The notes below the pieces were generated by a model. It did no database searches, was not told the origin of the DNA, and worked only from the letters and a program-made list of their open reading frames with translations. Positions 11,184 through 23,452 of a DNA stretch of 64,000 bases are shown one piece after another. The DNA is taken from assembly GCF_003590095.1 (NCBI RefSeq), contig NC_039479.1:8308001-8372000 (forward strand), read 5' to 3'. The stretch is from Trichoplusia ni (taxonomy: Eukaryota > Arthropoda > Insecta > Lepidoptera > Noctuidae). Each line of letters opens with the position of its first letter. Within the stretch, counting starts at the first letter, position 1. The translations under genes were made by a program, and so were the position numbers.

Positions 11184-14100
11184 GGACAAAAGAAGTCACT
11201 TTCGTTGCTGTTTCCATCGCTAAAAAAGAACAAATCAAAACGATGCATAAACCTGTCACACTTCCAAAAACAAGTTTCGTTGCTAGTTCTATTTTGAGTG
11301 ACGCAGAACCACATCCATTCGTACTCCCTTTCTGCCATCTTTTCCAGAAAAACCGTTGTGTTTGGTATCTAGAAAAGCCTGCTCAAACAGAATAGGAAAC
11401 AAACGGAACTAATCGTCCAAACTTAGAAACAATTACAAATCATTTGTTGTTCATGCATCTTCTAGCCGTTTCTAGCAACAGCATTGACATTTAACTCCAT
11501 GAATCATTTAATTTCGTTTTGTTTTGGAACGAGTGTTGTTGACGTTTCGCCTGAGCTGTATCTAATGCTTCAGCGGAACCTTGCGGTGTGTTTATACCAT
11601 TACTTTACTTCGAATAAGCATGTATTACTCAACTAAACAGTAATAGATTTCTAAGATCGTTCGATCTGGAGCTGAAATAAACCGAACACATCGCCGGTTA
11701 GCTGCAAACCTTATCAACAGTTTATTGTTAGTCAGAATTTAGTGCGTTTTGAGATTGGAGACATCGCCTGATTTCGTTGAGATTAAACATATCTAAGATA
11801 GAACATCTTAGATTAGATTCAGTAGTTACATTTCCCCATACTGCGATGGATTTCAATATCTTTTCGTTTTAAACTTTTGCAGTTGGTTGTCGTCTTATTG
11901 AACATCTGTTTTCCTTTCATTAGCAAAAGACAATATGTTGATGTCAATCACATGACGGGCAAGTACGCGCCATCTTTGGTCCATCAAGTCATGGAATCTT
12001 TTTTTATATTAAAGCAGAAACACACTAGTTCAGTAACCCGAAGGCCTAATCCAACTCTTAAAAAAAACAGAAGCAGTTTTGTCTACACCGTCTAACGAGC
12101 TGTGTCTCATGCACAACACAACTCTTCCTTACTCTAAACTCTAAGGAGTAGAGGCAGCCCCCCTGGGGTCACTTAAAACTTGTGGTAGCAAGTGCTTGGC
12201 CTGGCTGAGAACTGTAGGTAAAGCTTAAACACCTTTTAAACTTTAGTCCGATTAAGCAGGAGCACCGACGGTTAAGCTTAAAACAAAAGTGTGTCGACAA
12301 GAAACTGCACACACGTAAAATGTTTAACCTCTTTGGCTCTTTGTAAAATTAAAAGGTATAAAGCCTTCGTACAGCTCATGCAAGGATTTCGACCTGCAGT
12401 TATTTCCAATATTAAATAAAGACAACTTCAAGCAAGAGAAGTTTTTCTTCTCTACCATATAGAATGTTTTGACTGTTTTTGCCATTCCACGGCAAATACA
12501 ATCACGTCAATTTACTTATCATAATAATGTTTGGTAAAATATCGGTAATCTTGGTAAAAGACAGGATTGTCTTAGACCCGAAGCACTTATTGTAAGTCAA
12601 TATTATTTGTTGGACGAGTCGCAGATCGGTAAGTGTGTTTGTACGGTTACCGTAATTTCATTGTGCGACTGTTGATTCGAAAGATGGATATTCCAGGAAA
12701 ACGATTCCCTTTCTTATTTGGTTACACAACAAATCCTTGAAGTTTATTTATTCGATAGATTAGTTTACCGACATAAATTATTCAAACCAAACTTACTTGC
12801 TATTCAAAGAATTTTTTGCTCTTCAAATGAACTCGGTTTCTGTAGTAAGATTGGCCTTAGTATTCATACAGAAATATTCGTATTGTAAAACTATGGGTAG
12901 ATAATAAATCAAAACAATAGGAATATTCACACGTCACCAACATCAAACACAATGCCAAATTTCAACTATGTGACTACGTGATATTCTTGATGATTGAGTG
13001 ACAGACAAACGGACAGAACTAGACTTATGATCGAATTGAAATAACTGGTATACAAACTCAATAGAAAAGTTGTGTCTCGTTTCTTTTTTTGAATTTCTAG
13101 CATATTGTCTATGACTAAAAGCCATTACCATATTCCGAATAGAAAATGAGAGACGAGTCATAACAAAACCTGTTATCTTCCGCATCCCGCCATCCACAGA
13201 CCAGAATCGATTACATCATGCACGCAGCCCTGGCCAATGACTTCATCATTCAAGTTTTATTGTTCCCATTCCAATGCGCGTTACTATTTAATCTAGTCTA
13301 ACAATTGACATTAAATTCACAAAAAAATTAAGTAAAACCAAAAACAGTATTTTTTCTTCCGCGGTCCAACCTATTGCTACAATTAAAAAAAGTATACGGA
13401 TTTCCGACTGACATTTTAGATACTATGATTGTGTAAAATGTAGAGTATACACAGAATAATTTATCATTTATTAGTAACAGCTGGAAATATGATCTAGCAA
13501 TCATTCAAATCATTAAATGAATAGGAATCGATGATATGATGGAGTAGATCAGAACAGAAACCAACAATAATAAACAGGCTATTGTGGTGGCTACTTTGAT
13601 TAGAAGTCGACATAAATTTGTGATTTTATCTGATCATACATACTATTAAAAACTACTTACAACACTTTTGTTGACAGCTAAATAAAGCCTTTTGGTTTTA
13701 ATATTGTTTATGCCAGAGACAAAAAAACAGCCTATATACAAATATTTACATAGGCGCAACCGCAGGTGGTTTATGAACTTGTTGTTTTTCAGTTAAGTTT
13801 GAATTTAATTACCCAAGCATAAAGGTTTATTTCTACCTTTAATATTAGAGATAATAATTACTAACAAAATATTTAATTAATGTCATAAAATACGCATTAA
13901 AGACACCTAATTAATCAATCGGTCATCTAAAACCAAACAGGTCTACTTATTACGTAGGAAATACGCGTTCTATACAAGTTATTTTTTCAATTTCTTAATT
14001 GATCAAAACGTATATGTATTATAATATTAAAGATGTGCTAATAAGCTTGTATCATTTGTCGAACGAATGAGCATTTCGCCGGGTGAGCGCCGCCGCCGCC

Positions 14101-15278
14101 GCTGACTCGCTGAACAGCGTGACCCGAGAAACTGGGTTACGCTCCCGGTGTCCGCCTACCCGTGAACCGACCCAAGCCACTTGCAGCATGTACGAGAGAT
14201 ACGCCAATCGACCAATAACACTTATGGTATTCTTGTTACAGATACGGAAACAATATTGTTATTGTATTGTTAGTACAAACGTACGAACGTACATGTTATC
14301 AGCAAATGTAATCGAAATGTTGTAGAATTGATCTGAAGTAAGCGCTCTAACATAAAACATGCATAGCATCTCAAGATTACCTTCTCAAGAATCTATTTAG
14401 GTGTAGACTGCCTAGTTTATTAATAATGCGTACCTAATTATTAATTAAATAACCCACATCCCACCTCGTTTTAGCCGTCTAGCTTGTCTTAATCTTAACT
14501 ATAATAAATATACTTAAATATAAGTTCTTAATGTACTTGTACCAAACTACTAAATACTATTATTGTCAGAGTTAAAAGTTTAAATATGGGTTTTGAACAA
14601 TAAAAGAATATGAATAATAGGCCATGACCAAGTACAAAATTTCCATAAATTCTATTAAAAAGTGAAGTATTGCTTATGGTACGTCTATTTCATAAAAAGA
14701 TAATGTAAAGTGTTTAAATGGATATTATGTGCCTAAATTAATAATTAAAACCCTAAAGATAACTTTTGTAAGTAGGTAGATCGGTAGTTCGTAATAAATT
14801 AATGAATTAATAACAGGGTCGGATCAGGAAGTATCGAAGTGAATGGGTAAATAATATGGTGTTCCATGTAATAGATATTTTAAGTTTCGCTATTTATTAC
14901 TAAACTAGTACGTTACCAACTTACTCTTATGAAGCTACTTAACCTGCAAAAGTTGGTAAGTAACAAATTCTAACTTATAAGGTATCTAGATACTTTAGCA
15001 ACTGCGTGTAGGTAGAAACATAGTTGGTAAGTATCGTTAAACTTGACAGAGTACACTTTGGTGCTAGTGGACTTACTTGGCCTACTGTTATGTTAACTTT
15101 GTTCAAAGTAACCGGATTTATTTGAACTCATCCTCGTTTCTCTGGGGTAGGAACCGGCTTTCAGTCAACTATAAATCACAATTTACCGTACCTTAGCCGC
15201 ACGGTGAACATTATGTTTGCGGTAGATGAAGCGGCGTACACAAACAAAGCTAAAATAATCAAAATCTTAGCGCCTTAC
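11184..15278. other. No recognised gene; one GC-rich patch
   Basis: Mostly AT-rich DNA. A GC-rich patch at about 14080-14165 contains a short GCC repeat and no convincing exon. A weak resemblance to the dispersed GGGTACGGAACC-type repeat (GTGACAGACAAACGGACAG) lies near 13000. Confidence 0.5.
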
Positions 15279-15445
15279 CTCTAATAGGAATCCTCGAGGG
15301 CGACGTCCCTCCAGCACGCCGGACGGAACGGGCGGCGCGCACCCAACATAAACACTGCACCAATCGGTTAAAACATACGCGGAACAGATGAACTTAGTGC
15401 CGAATTAGTGTCAACACTGCACTGTCACTTAGCGCGATCACTGAA
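15279..15445 (-). other. Candidate first exon of an unidentified minus-strand gene
   Basis: On the minus strand a GC-rich segment ends in a strong donor, TTAGAG|GTAAGGCG (exon end 15279). About 160 bases upstream lies TTTCAGTGATC (TCAGTG at 15439-15444), which fits the arthropod initiator. The flanking DNA to 15660 is GC/CpG-rich, like a promoter. Short frames are open but none is recognisable, so it could be a 5' untranslated exon. No partner exon was identified to its left. Confidence 0.3.
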
Positions 15446-15539
15446 ATCCAATTGGTTCGTTTGTTTTTAGTCACAATTTAGGAAGAACTACGCGCATGTC
15501 AGTTTAACACCGTTAGGAATATTTTGTTTCCCATGAATA

Positions 15540-15660
15540 GCATCTCCCAAGACCGCCGCTCGATGACTGGCGGCAGGCCGGGCGCGCGCGCTTCGTTTGG
15601 TCGGGTAGTCGTGACGCGGGCCACGCGGGGGGTAGGGCGGCGAGTGCGGGGGAAGAGTAC
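15540..15660. promoter_or_regulatory. CpG-rich patch, possible promoter
   Basis: GC-rich, CpG-dense segment in otherwise AT-rich DNA, just upstream of the candidate minus-strand first exon. It may be that exon's promoter; there is no direct evidence. Confidence 0.25.
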
Positions 15661-16901
15661 GCGCCTCTTTACAGTGGTCGTATAATACTGAATGAATGAA
15701 TGAAATAAACAATGAATTTAAATAATAAATTATAATAAGGTTTTCTTTAATTTCTTATATTCGCCATTATTTATAAATAAAGTTGTGATGTACGTACGTA
15801 CAATCAAAAAATATACTTTAGTTATTAAAAAAACACATTTATGAAATAATTAACTGATCGCCTTTTCAAATTTCACTAAATTGTTACACACATTTTCTTT
15901 TCATTTGTAGATAACTTTATCTGCAAGAAAGCATGCAATAGCTGACTATTCAGCGAACCGTATTCCTAATACAAACAAAGGAAAATCACTCAAAAGTGGC
16001 TATAATTATATTCCAACATTTAACAATCCATTCGTAACAAAATAAAAATCCCAATACCTTGTGGCTGATTTGGCGTAATATGCACGAATTTTCAAATATT
16101 TACTTACTATCAATTACAAAGGTAACGTTGTTATAATTCTACATAATTTTGCTGGATTAGAATATGCACAACAAAATATGTGGTACAAATTCTACCTAAA
16201 GATAACATGACACACATTCATAGAAACGTCAAAAATACCTAGAATTATAATGACGGTGTAATTTTTTTGAATACAAAAAGCAATCGGTCAGAACTATTTA
16301 AACTTATTTTCAAAATATTTAATTTAAACATAAAAACCGGTCCAGTGCGGCGCAGTTGCTACGCTGAGGGTTACTTCCAAATAGGCTAAGGCAAAACAAC
16401 CCCTAAATTGATTTGTCACACACAGATAAATTTACAACCGTAACAACAATTGCTGAAGCTCTATTTTTAAAGAACATATTATACTGTATTTTAAAGTAAT
16501 TATATAAATAATAATAATGTGTTTATTAAACAACTCATCTGTTGAGCACTTAGCAGTAATTAACACAAATTACTTAATGTTACTTCGCAAGAATTTTGGC
16601 GCCCGTTGTTTTTAGGCTAATGATAGATAACGTTCTTCTTCATATAAGATCAATGACTAAATCTTAAAAAAAGTGTTGGGTGAATTAGCTGATCATCGTC
16701 CAGTTAAAGAAGTAGGTTTTTGGAAAGTAGGCCACGGGCCAGACACCCTGTCTGAGCCATTATCCTGCCTTTATCAGACCGCTTTTTATTGCACTCGATT
16801 AAAACAATGTTCATAGAGATTTAATGTGCTTGTTGTTTGGAGTGGCTGAAGCTTCTACCTGAAGATTACCCAACATCATTTTGAATCGTAAGTACCTCTC
16901 T
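15661..16901. other. No recognised feature
   Basis: AT-rich DNA. AAAAACCGGTCCAGTGCG at about 16335 resembles the start of the dispersed repeat found next to it but is not followed by the rest. Confidence 0.5.
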
Positions 16902-17156
16902 AAAAAAAACCGGTCAAGTGCAAGTCGGAGTCTAGATAGTGAGCGTTCTGTAAAACAAGATATATCGGCTGGGTGACAAATAAATTTACTGGTCCCCATC
17001 GTCAAATACTTATATGAAAATATCAGTGCATAACCGCAATCCTCAGCTTTTTTTGTACTTGTAGTTATAGCGATAATTTTAATGATATAGCAGGCAGCAG
17101 GGCCTTAGTAATAGGGAAGATATTTTACCTTTTGGGTACAGAACTCTAAAACAAAA
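16902..17156 (+). repeat. Degenerate copy of a common lepidopteran dispersed repeat
   Basis: It starts with AACCGGTCAAGTGCAAGTCG and ends with TTTGGGTACAGAACTCTAAAA. These are recognisable variants of the ends of a repeat frequent in moth and butterfly genomes (CCGGCCAAGTGCGAGTCGG ... GGGTACGGAACCCTAAAA). GGCTGGGTGACAAA and CTTAGTAATAGGG inside also belong to it. The copy is diverged and partly deleted. Related copies are at 28365-28500 and 37688-37976. The repeat class (SINE or other) is not certain to me. Confidence 0.65.
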
Positions 17157-17286
17157 TACTTTAAATACAGTTTTAGCGGAATGTAGTACGAGTGTTTAGT
17201 TAAATGGGCTTATTTTTTCGTTTCGTCTTAAAATAGATACGGTTATGGTTCAATACACATAGATAATGTAATTACAAACATTAGAG

Positions 17287-17826
17287 ATGGCGTTCTTCTC
17301 TTTCCCCAATGTTTGTCCAGACAAGGCCGAATGGAGGAAAACGCGGGAAGGAGACATTATAATCACATTAAATGTCGACTCCCACACGGCGTTGCGTCAG
17401 CAACTATGTCCATTTCTGGCGTATAATTTAATGGAACATATCGTTAATTCCCTCATTTCGCCACAATTGCTTTCAATTTACATAAGCGGGTCAACGAATG
17501 CATACAATGTTATTTTATGCAGGCGTAGTAAGCTGAAGTGTTATGCAGTGTGCAATATATCAGTAACAAGTGCGTTGCATATGTCTGCTAATCTTCTATT
17601 GGACAGCAACCATTCATACAGGACGCAAATAGCCAGTATCGACGTCAATGCGGCCGATGCTCCCCCCTTTGTTGAAAACTTAGCTGCGATAATACTTACA
17701 GATAATTTTATTATCAAAGCGCGTCTGCCGAAGCTAACATTCTCGCACATTAACTTGTCGCGGGCTTCCTTTGGAGCGAACTTATCATTTTATGTAGCTA
17801 AATCTCAGCGGATGTCTTGCTCGTAA
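17287..17826 (+). CDS. Unassigned 179-codon open reading frame
   Basis: ATG to TAA without a stop. I do not recognise the protein: no signal peptide, transmembrane pattern, repeats or catalytic motif stands out. It has no clear promoter, splice sites or neighbouring exons. A frame of this length is at the edge of what chance gives in 64 kb of six frames, so it may be fortuitous or a decayed element. Confidence 0.12.
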   Translation: MAFFSFPNVCPDKAEWRKTREGDIIITLNVDSHTALRQQLCPFLAYNLMEHIVNSLISPQLLSIYISGSTNAYNVILCRRSKLKCYAVCNISVTSALHMSANLLLDSNHSYRTQIASIDVNAADAPPFVENLAAIILTDNFIIKARLPKLTFSHINLSRASFGANLSFYVAKSQRMSCS

Positions 17827-20800
17827 TAACAACTGCAAACGATTTTTTATTTCAACTGGCGATGACAACTCTTGACAGACAGACAAATTAATTATTTAGC
17901 CAAGCATTCACAGTAAATTATTACAACAGTTAATTGGATTCTTAAATTGGTTAAATTTTCTCTTAATTAATATGTCGACAAATGAAAACAAAAAGACAGA
18001 TTCGAAAGGTAATTAAGTGGGCATTTCTGCAGTACTGATTAAATGTCCTAATTGAAATATTTTCCGAAAGAGAGAAGGGTAAAAAATCATAAAAATTGTT
18101 TTTAGCAATCCAAAAACATTCAAATTATTTATGTTTTTGTCGCCACGTGCATGTTACGTAGTCACATGAAGTAACAGCAGCGTTATAGTGGAGTCATGGC
18201 GCAGCGGATCGCAATTTAGCGAAGCCACGTTCTCACATAACGAACCGCTCGCTCTCCGGAGTTTTTGCTTTTGCCGACATTTACTATCTGCAACAAAGGA
18301 CTCAGCATTAACGAGTTTGCGTATTTTTTGATATGCTTTATGAATTTATGAGAGCATTTCATTTGACGAAAGATTTTTTTTCAAAGGAAGCTTAATTTTT
18401 CCGCTTTCTATGTGAGTTGCGTGCTCGGCATATTCAACAGTTTTAATTTGTACAAGGACTGAGACAGACATACCGATGAACACTTTTTTTTTAACGTTTG
18501 GAAAAGGAGTGATGGCTCTTGTGAATCATTCGTTATAACAAAAAAAAAGTACCTCGGTACATGCCTAATTCATTGTCCTTCAGAAAGTTTTATTTCATTT
18601 AACAGAGCCTTATTTTACCAGTGTTCTGTTTCTACCTCTACACTCCGCGCACGCTTGATTACTTGGCAGGTCCGAGTGCATACTAACTGCATTAAATCAA
18701 CAATTTGCAATTGACTTGCGCTATGAACGCAGTCCATGTTTACTTAAAACCTTTTTCCTGGCACCTCGAAGTGGCCCACACATAAGTATAACGAATAGAT
18801 GTAGCTATCTAACTGCAGACGTGGACGTGTCTGTTGTGTGATAGTTCAATAGTTAAGCAGCTCTTCTGCGGCTTTCGTTTGACTCTTGAATGGGAAGCGT
18901 TTCCTTTCACATAGACATTGATTGATTCAATATATTTTCTTAATAGACATCTATAGATATTTATACTAGCTAAGACATACAGAAGTTATTTTGTAATGCA
19001 GGCACATAAAACTACAAGAGAGAAGAAAGTCCATGTTTTTGTTTGCATGAATTTAGTTGAAATACCTCAAAGTTTATGCCGTTTTTATTGTACACAGCAC
19101 AGATGTTCCTCCTTTATTGTAAAAATCTTTGTCTTCTTATTTCGTGAACACATGCCATCATAATTTTATTGGTTACAGATTGATATTGGAACCAGGCACG
19201 AGTAACGTCGAGTCAGATAAAATCGAATTTGTTAGCAGCCGGCGCGTCGATAATTTGCGAACACGTATCATATCTAAAATTTGCAGAACCTTTGCATTTT
19301 AATATAACAGTATTTTCATTAATGGAAAAATCTTCTTAGATTGACTTTTCCAGACTAGCCACTCAATAAATAAATGTATAGAAATGATATAGTTTCGATA
19401 AGTCACGAGACGACTTTCGTTTCCATACATTCGAGCGTTTTCTGTTGACGCTGACGATTTTAAAAATATCACGTGGCTAGAGGGGCGGCACTTAAGCAGA
19501 CGAAGTAAGAACAGAAAGTACTGGAAACCAGTTGAGTGCCTGAAGACTGGCTATCACTCCATTTAAAGATACATGTTTATTGTAACACATACTCATAGAA
19601 TCATAATTGCACAGCACGAGAGCCATCCTATTGTGTCGTGCCAGGAGACAAAGACAAATAGAACAGCATGTCCACAAACACTTTTCCTTGTGTTAATGGA
19701 ATGCAAACATTGACAATGGCAAATTGGTCCATAAATATCTGTATGTAGTATGTACCAACCTCGGGGGTATTACTATCGGCACGGAGCGATCGCAGTATCC
19801 GTCCGCGAGCGCGCTACCGGCGTTGCATGCTGATTACCTACATTAAATCGACGATCGACAGCCTAAAATGCTAATGTATTCGTCATTTTAATACATCACA
19901 CGAGTCAACAACGTTGCTAATGAGTATCTATACTTATCTTACCAGTATTCTCTTGTTCATTTCTTTCCCTATTACCCAAGTTTTGTGGCTAAAGAAGGTT
20001 AAAGTCCGGCCTCAACCTTGGAGTGTTTGTTGCACATCTGTGTTGTCGTGATCTCGGGTCTTGGCTTGTTGTAGATGTAAAGAGCATCTCAGATTATCGT
20101 ATGACATTGACGTGGTACCTGTGTGAATGCTAATGAACGTATAAATCTTCCTAATGTATTATTCCTCGGACGACCTCTCAGAACGATCTGGAAAGGCTCG
20201 GCGTCACATCCTCAAATGCTTCCTATATGATGTACTACGTTCCTGTTTGATTTATCCTCTTATTAGACAATTTTAGATACTTATTTTAAAGTATAAACAT
20301 ATCACAAATATTTGAATATCTGTTTATCTAATTGTGACATCTATCTTACTTACGAAAAAATGGAAACCAGCCTGACTAAGATTTTTCAACAAAATGTTAT
20401 TCGTTTTAAAGAAATCTTAAATACTTAACTTCTCATAAAATAATATATCGTATACGCACAGTTTGTTATTGTGATGTGATTGTTAATTAGGAGTATGGGA
20501 ATGCCAACACCGTTAAAGTCTTAATAAAGTATCAGAAGTAATGGTCGCAATCTAAATAATGTTATAGTGAGACACATTAATTTAAATCTAATCAATTGAG
20601 CATCATGGCCGACACTTGTGAATCTTGTTTCATTGCTGTGGTGATCTTACACGGTTAATTAATTCTTAGAAATAATGAATTGTTTAATGGTGTTATGTGT
20701 CGCTCTCAATTGACTTTATAATGTCCAAAAACTTTAGCGCTGTTTTCTAGCTTTATCTAATTTGGGTACTCTTTATATTATGCACTGATCCGCGTTGTCC

Positions 20801-21659
20801 CAAAATTCATCCTTTGCATATCTATTCATGTTACACAATCCTAACCCAAAGGAGCAGTTACAAACAGTTCCAATACACTTAGACGTAGTTTTGCGATATG
20901 CACTTGTCATCCAGGTAACGAAATAGTTCGAGCTCGCACCGGAAGCTGGGATATCGACCCGCGTGGAAGCCTCGCCTCTTATCCTAACCTACGTTCCTAC
21001 ATTTTCAACTGAAATACGCTGAAATACACGGTCCATGCATTTGAAAACGAACCGAGCAAATATAGGAAATATATCCTTGGGAGGAAAAATATCGGCGGAA
21101 CTTTTGGTTTGGTCTGACGTGTCAGGTCATTGTTTGCGACACTAGAAAGGAGCTGAATATTATTTACTTGCGCCCTGAGAGTTCTATGTCTTTTATAGTA
21201 AGAAAACACACAAATAGGGTAGAGGAAAATATCAGTTTTCTTTTTGTCTGTTGAGCTAAGTTTTTCCTCCTTGAAGAAAAATTCTACTGAGAGTATGATT
21301 TACGAAACCCCATAAACCCCATAAAGCGAAATATTCTTTTAGAACTCTACTTTCTACTTTGCTTAACATTATCTCCAAATTACAGCACAAACTAACAGCC
21401 CTCAAAAGAGCGCCTCGCGTGCTTTTAAAATATAATTTAATGTTTTCACACGAAACTTAAAGAGGTGGCACCTCTTTCAAAAAGCAGGACTATTCAAGTC
21501 TCGCATCCACACTTGCAACCGTCTTACTTCCTCTAATAGGTAGTGGTAAGCTCCTAGCACTCAAATTCTATACATTTATTAAAGGATACCAAAGGAATAA
21601 GTTCTTGTTGAATACTTGTCAGAGCATACGCATAATAATATTTATACCTTCTATGTTCT
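17827..21659. other. No recognised gene
   Basis: AT-rich DNA with small GC-rich patches near 18180-18260 and 19770-19840 that have no supported exon. A GCGGGTCGATATCCC-like sequence on the minus strand near 20945-20965 hints at a degenerate pol III B box. Confidence 0.45.
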
Positions 21660-21924
21660 TTTATGGTCAGTGCCGGAGTTAGGGGGGGGGCGTGATGGGG
21701 CGATGGCCCAGGGCGACAAATTCTGGGGGGCGCCAAGGTCTGAAGTTGGAGTCTCTTGCCTCTTGGCGCAAACCCTCAGAACGTACCGCTAAAGGAAAGA
21801 TGAAATTCTTAATATAATTTTACTTATCAGCAAAAACTAACTCTTGATATTGCTTCCCTCAAGTGGGCGAAACAATATTTTCGCCCGGGGTGTCAGTGGC
21901 CCTTACGCCGGCACTGTTTATGGT
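21660..21924 (+). mobile_element. hAT-type MITE
   Basis: Inverted termini CAGTGCCGG (21668-21676) and CCGGCACTG (21908-21916) flank a 249-bp element. An 8-bp direct repeat, TTTATGGT, lies on each side (21660-21667 and 21917-21924). Terminal CA...TG and an 8-bp target duplication are diagnostic of the hAT superfamily. There is no transposase frame, so it is a non-autonomous MITE. The left end carries an uninterrupted run of G. The perfect target duplication implies a relatively recent insertion. Confidence 0.92.
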
Positions 21925-22309
21925 AGAAAATTTGTTTGGAACACCTCGTTCGTTAACATTCTGAAGAAACATATCCAGTTTGATATTAAAGATATTTCTT
22001 TCACTTGGCTTAATTTACAGCCTAAGTTTATTAATTTGACAGTTGACGTATTATGAGAGTCGGAAATGACTGTAAAGTAAGGATCTATGTATTACGAAAA
22101 CCATGAGCCTTCTTACAAAAATAAGAAAAGTGAGATTAAACGGTTGATAAATATGACGGCTGCATATTTTTGAAGAATTTGTTTGTCTTAAGCTTTTATC
22201 CTTTTTCCATTTAGCTAGATTCCCTTGCGACGGGATTTTTACCTTTACTACGTATGCGATACTCATAGCCCTATTAACGTATCTACCAAAGGAAAACAAA
22301 TAAGCTTAC

Positions 22310-22448
22310 CACATTTGCAGTGTCGATACTCGGATCCTCCCGGAGTCCCGGTGCAGGACGAGGCGCCGTCCACCCGGATATCCGGGACGCTGACTCTATC
22401 CGGTACAACTGCAACGCCTGGCCTACATACCACCCACCCGGTTTGATC
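22310..22448 (-). CDS. Candidate coding exon, minus strand, unidentified
   Basis: This GC-rich island ends on the minus strand in a good donor, TGCAAATGTG|GTAAGC. One minus frame is open throughout and reads WVVCRPGVAVVPDRVSVPDI, then four cysteines ending with CKCG before the donor. This could be part of a secreted or extracellular cysteine-containing protein, but I do not recognise the family. The acceptor (near 22448) is weak. The plus strand also offers an acceptor (ATTTGCAG at 22313-22320) and open frames, so strand is not settled. No linked exons were found. Confidence 0.28.
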
Positions 22449-23350
22449 ACTTCACACGTATTTCGTTCATTAGGACATAGTTATGCCGATATGTAGGTAG
22501 CTGTTTCTGGTTTGAAGGTGGATTAAGACTATTTTTTTAATAGCTCAATATCAAATAATACATCATTAATATGCAGTCATGTCTGCAAAGTCTATATATG
22601 TGTGTCTGACAATGTCTGTGTGTTTACAAATGGATACGTTCAATTTAATTTTTAATTACCTTTTCATTAATCTGGACGCCTCTCTTTCGCTGCTTCTTGG
22701 TTCACATTCACTTGTTGGTCTCCAAAAAGCTCTAGGGATAGAAAAAAAAACAGTTTAACAAAATCCCCAATCACCGCGTCTATGTTTGATTGAGTACCTA
22801 CAAAGATGGTTCTTAATAATAAACTTAGATGCATTCACAATTATTTTCAAAATTTTTGACTTCATTCTTAAATTCATTTCGTTTTACCGACTATATTACC
22901 ATTGGTTCGTTAATTATTCGTTTTATCTATCACATTACTAGGCTGTCAGTATAATTGATTTAGGGCTACATCGCCATAATCCTTGTCTCAGCTAAGCACA
23001 ATACAATGCCGATGGAAATGACGTGCAGTTCACTATAACGCCCTTGGTGGAAGATAATCTGGTCGGTAAGCTAAATTGGGTATCGTATATTGAAAGATGT
23101 ACGTACAATGTAGATATACTTGTGTAAGTAATATGTTAAAACAATGATAGCGAGAACTGATGACGTAGCTTTGAGACTAAATTTGGCAATTATTGGGATA
23201 GTCACTGAGGTGGAATAGCCAAAATTCTATTCCGTTATTCATTTAGTCACATTGAACTTTACCTAAGTGTGACAAGATTATTATTTTATTTTAGAAAATA
23301 AAATTGCAAAATACTGCCATCCGCCATGCTTTTTAAAACGCCAATCGAAG
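22449..23350. other. No recognised feature
   Basis: AT-rich DNA without a supported gene, element or RNA. Confidence 0.5.
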
Positions 23351-23452
23351 TGTGTTACGTCAGCCCTCAGTAAATACTGTCACTGTCACTGTCAAGTTCT
23401 ATACATTTTGATCTCTAATGTTTACAAGTTTGCTGAGGGTTGACGTCACAGC
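23351..23452. repeat. Imperfect inverted repeat with TGACGTCA core
   Basis: TGTTACGTCAGCCCTCAG (from 23353) and CTGAGGGTTGACGTCACA (to 23450) are imperfect inverted copies about 60 bp apart, with CTGTCA tandem units between them. The right arm contains the palindrome TGACGTCA. It may be the core of an old foldback or MITE; no target duplication was identified. Confidence 0.6.

Noticed and set aside
11027..11395. 122-codon plus-strand frame
   Set aside because: Starts inside the reverse-oriented Helitron-like repeat and runs through the microsatellite; the open frame is fortuitous.
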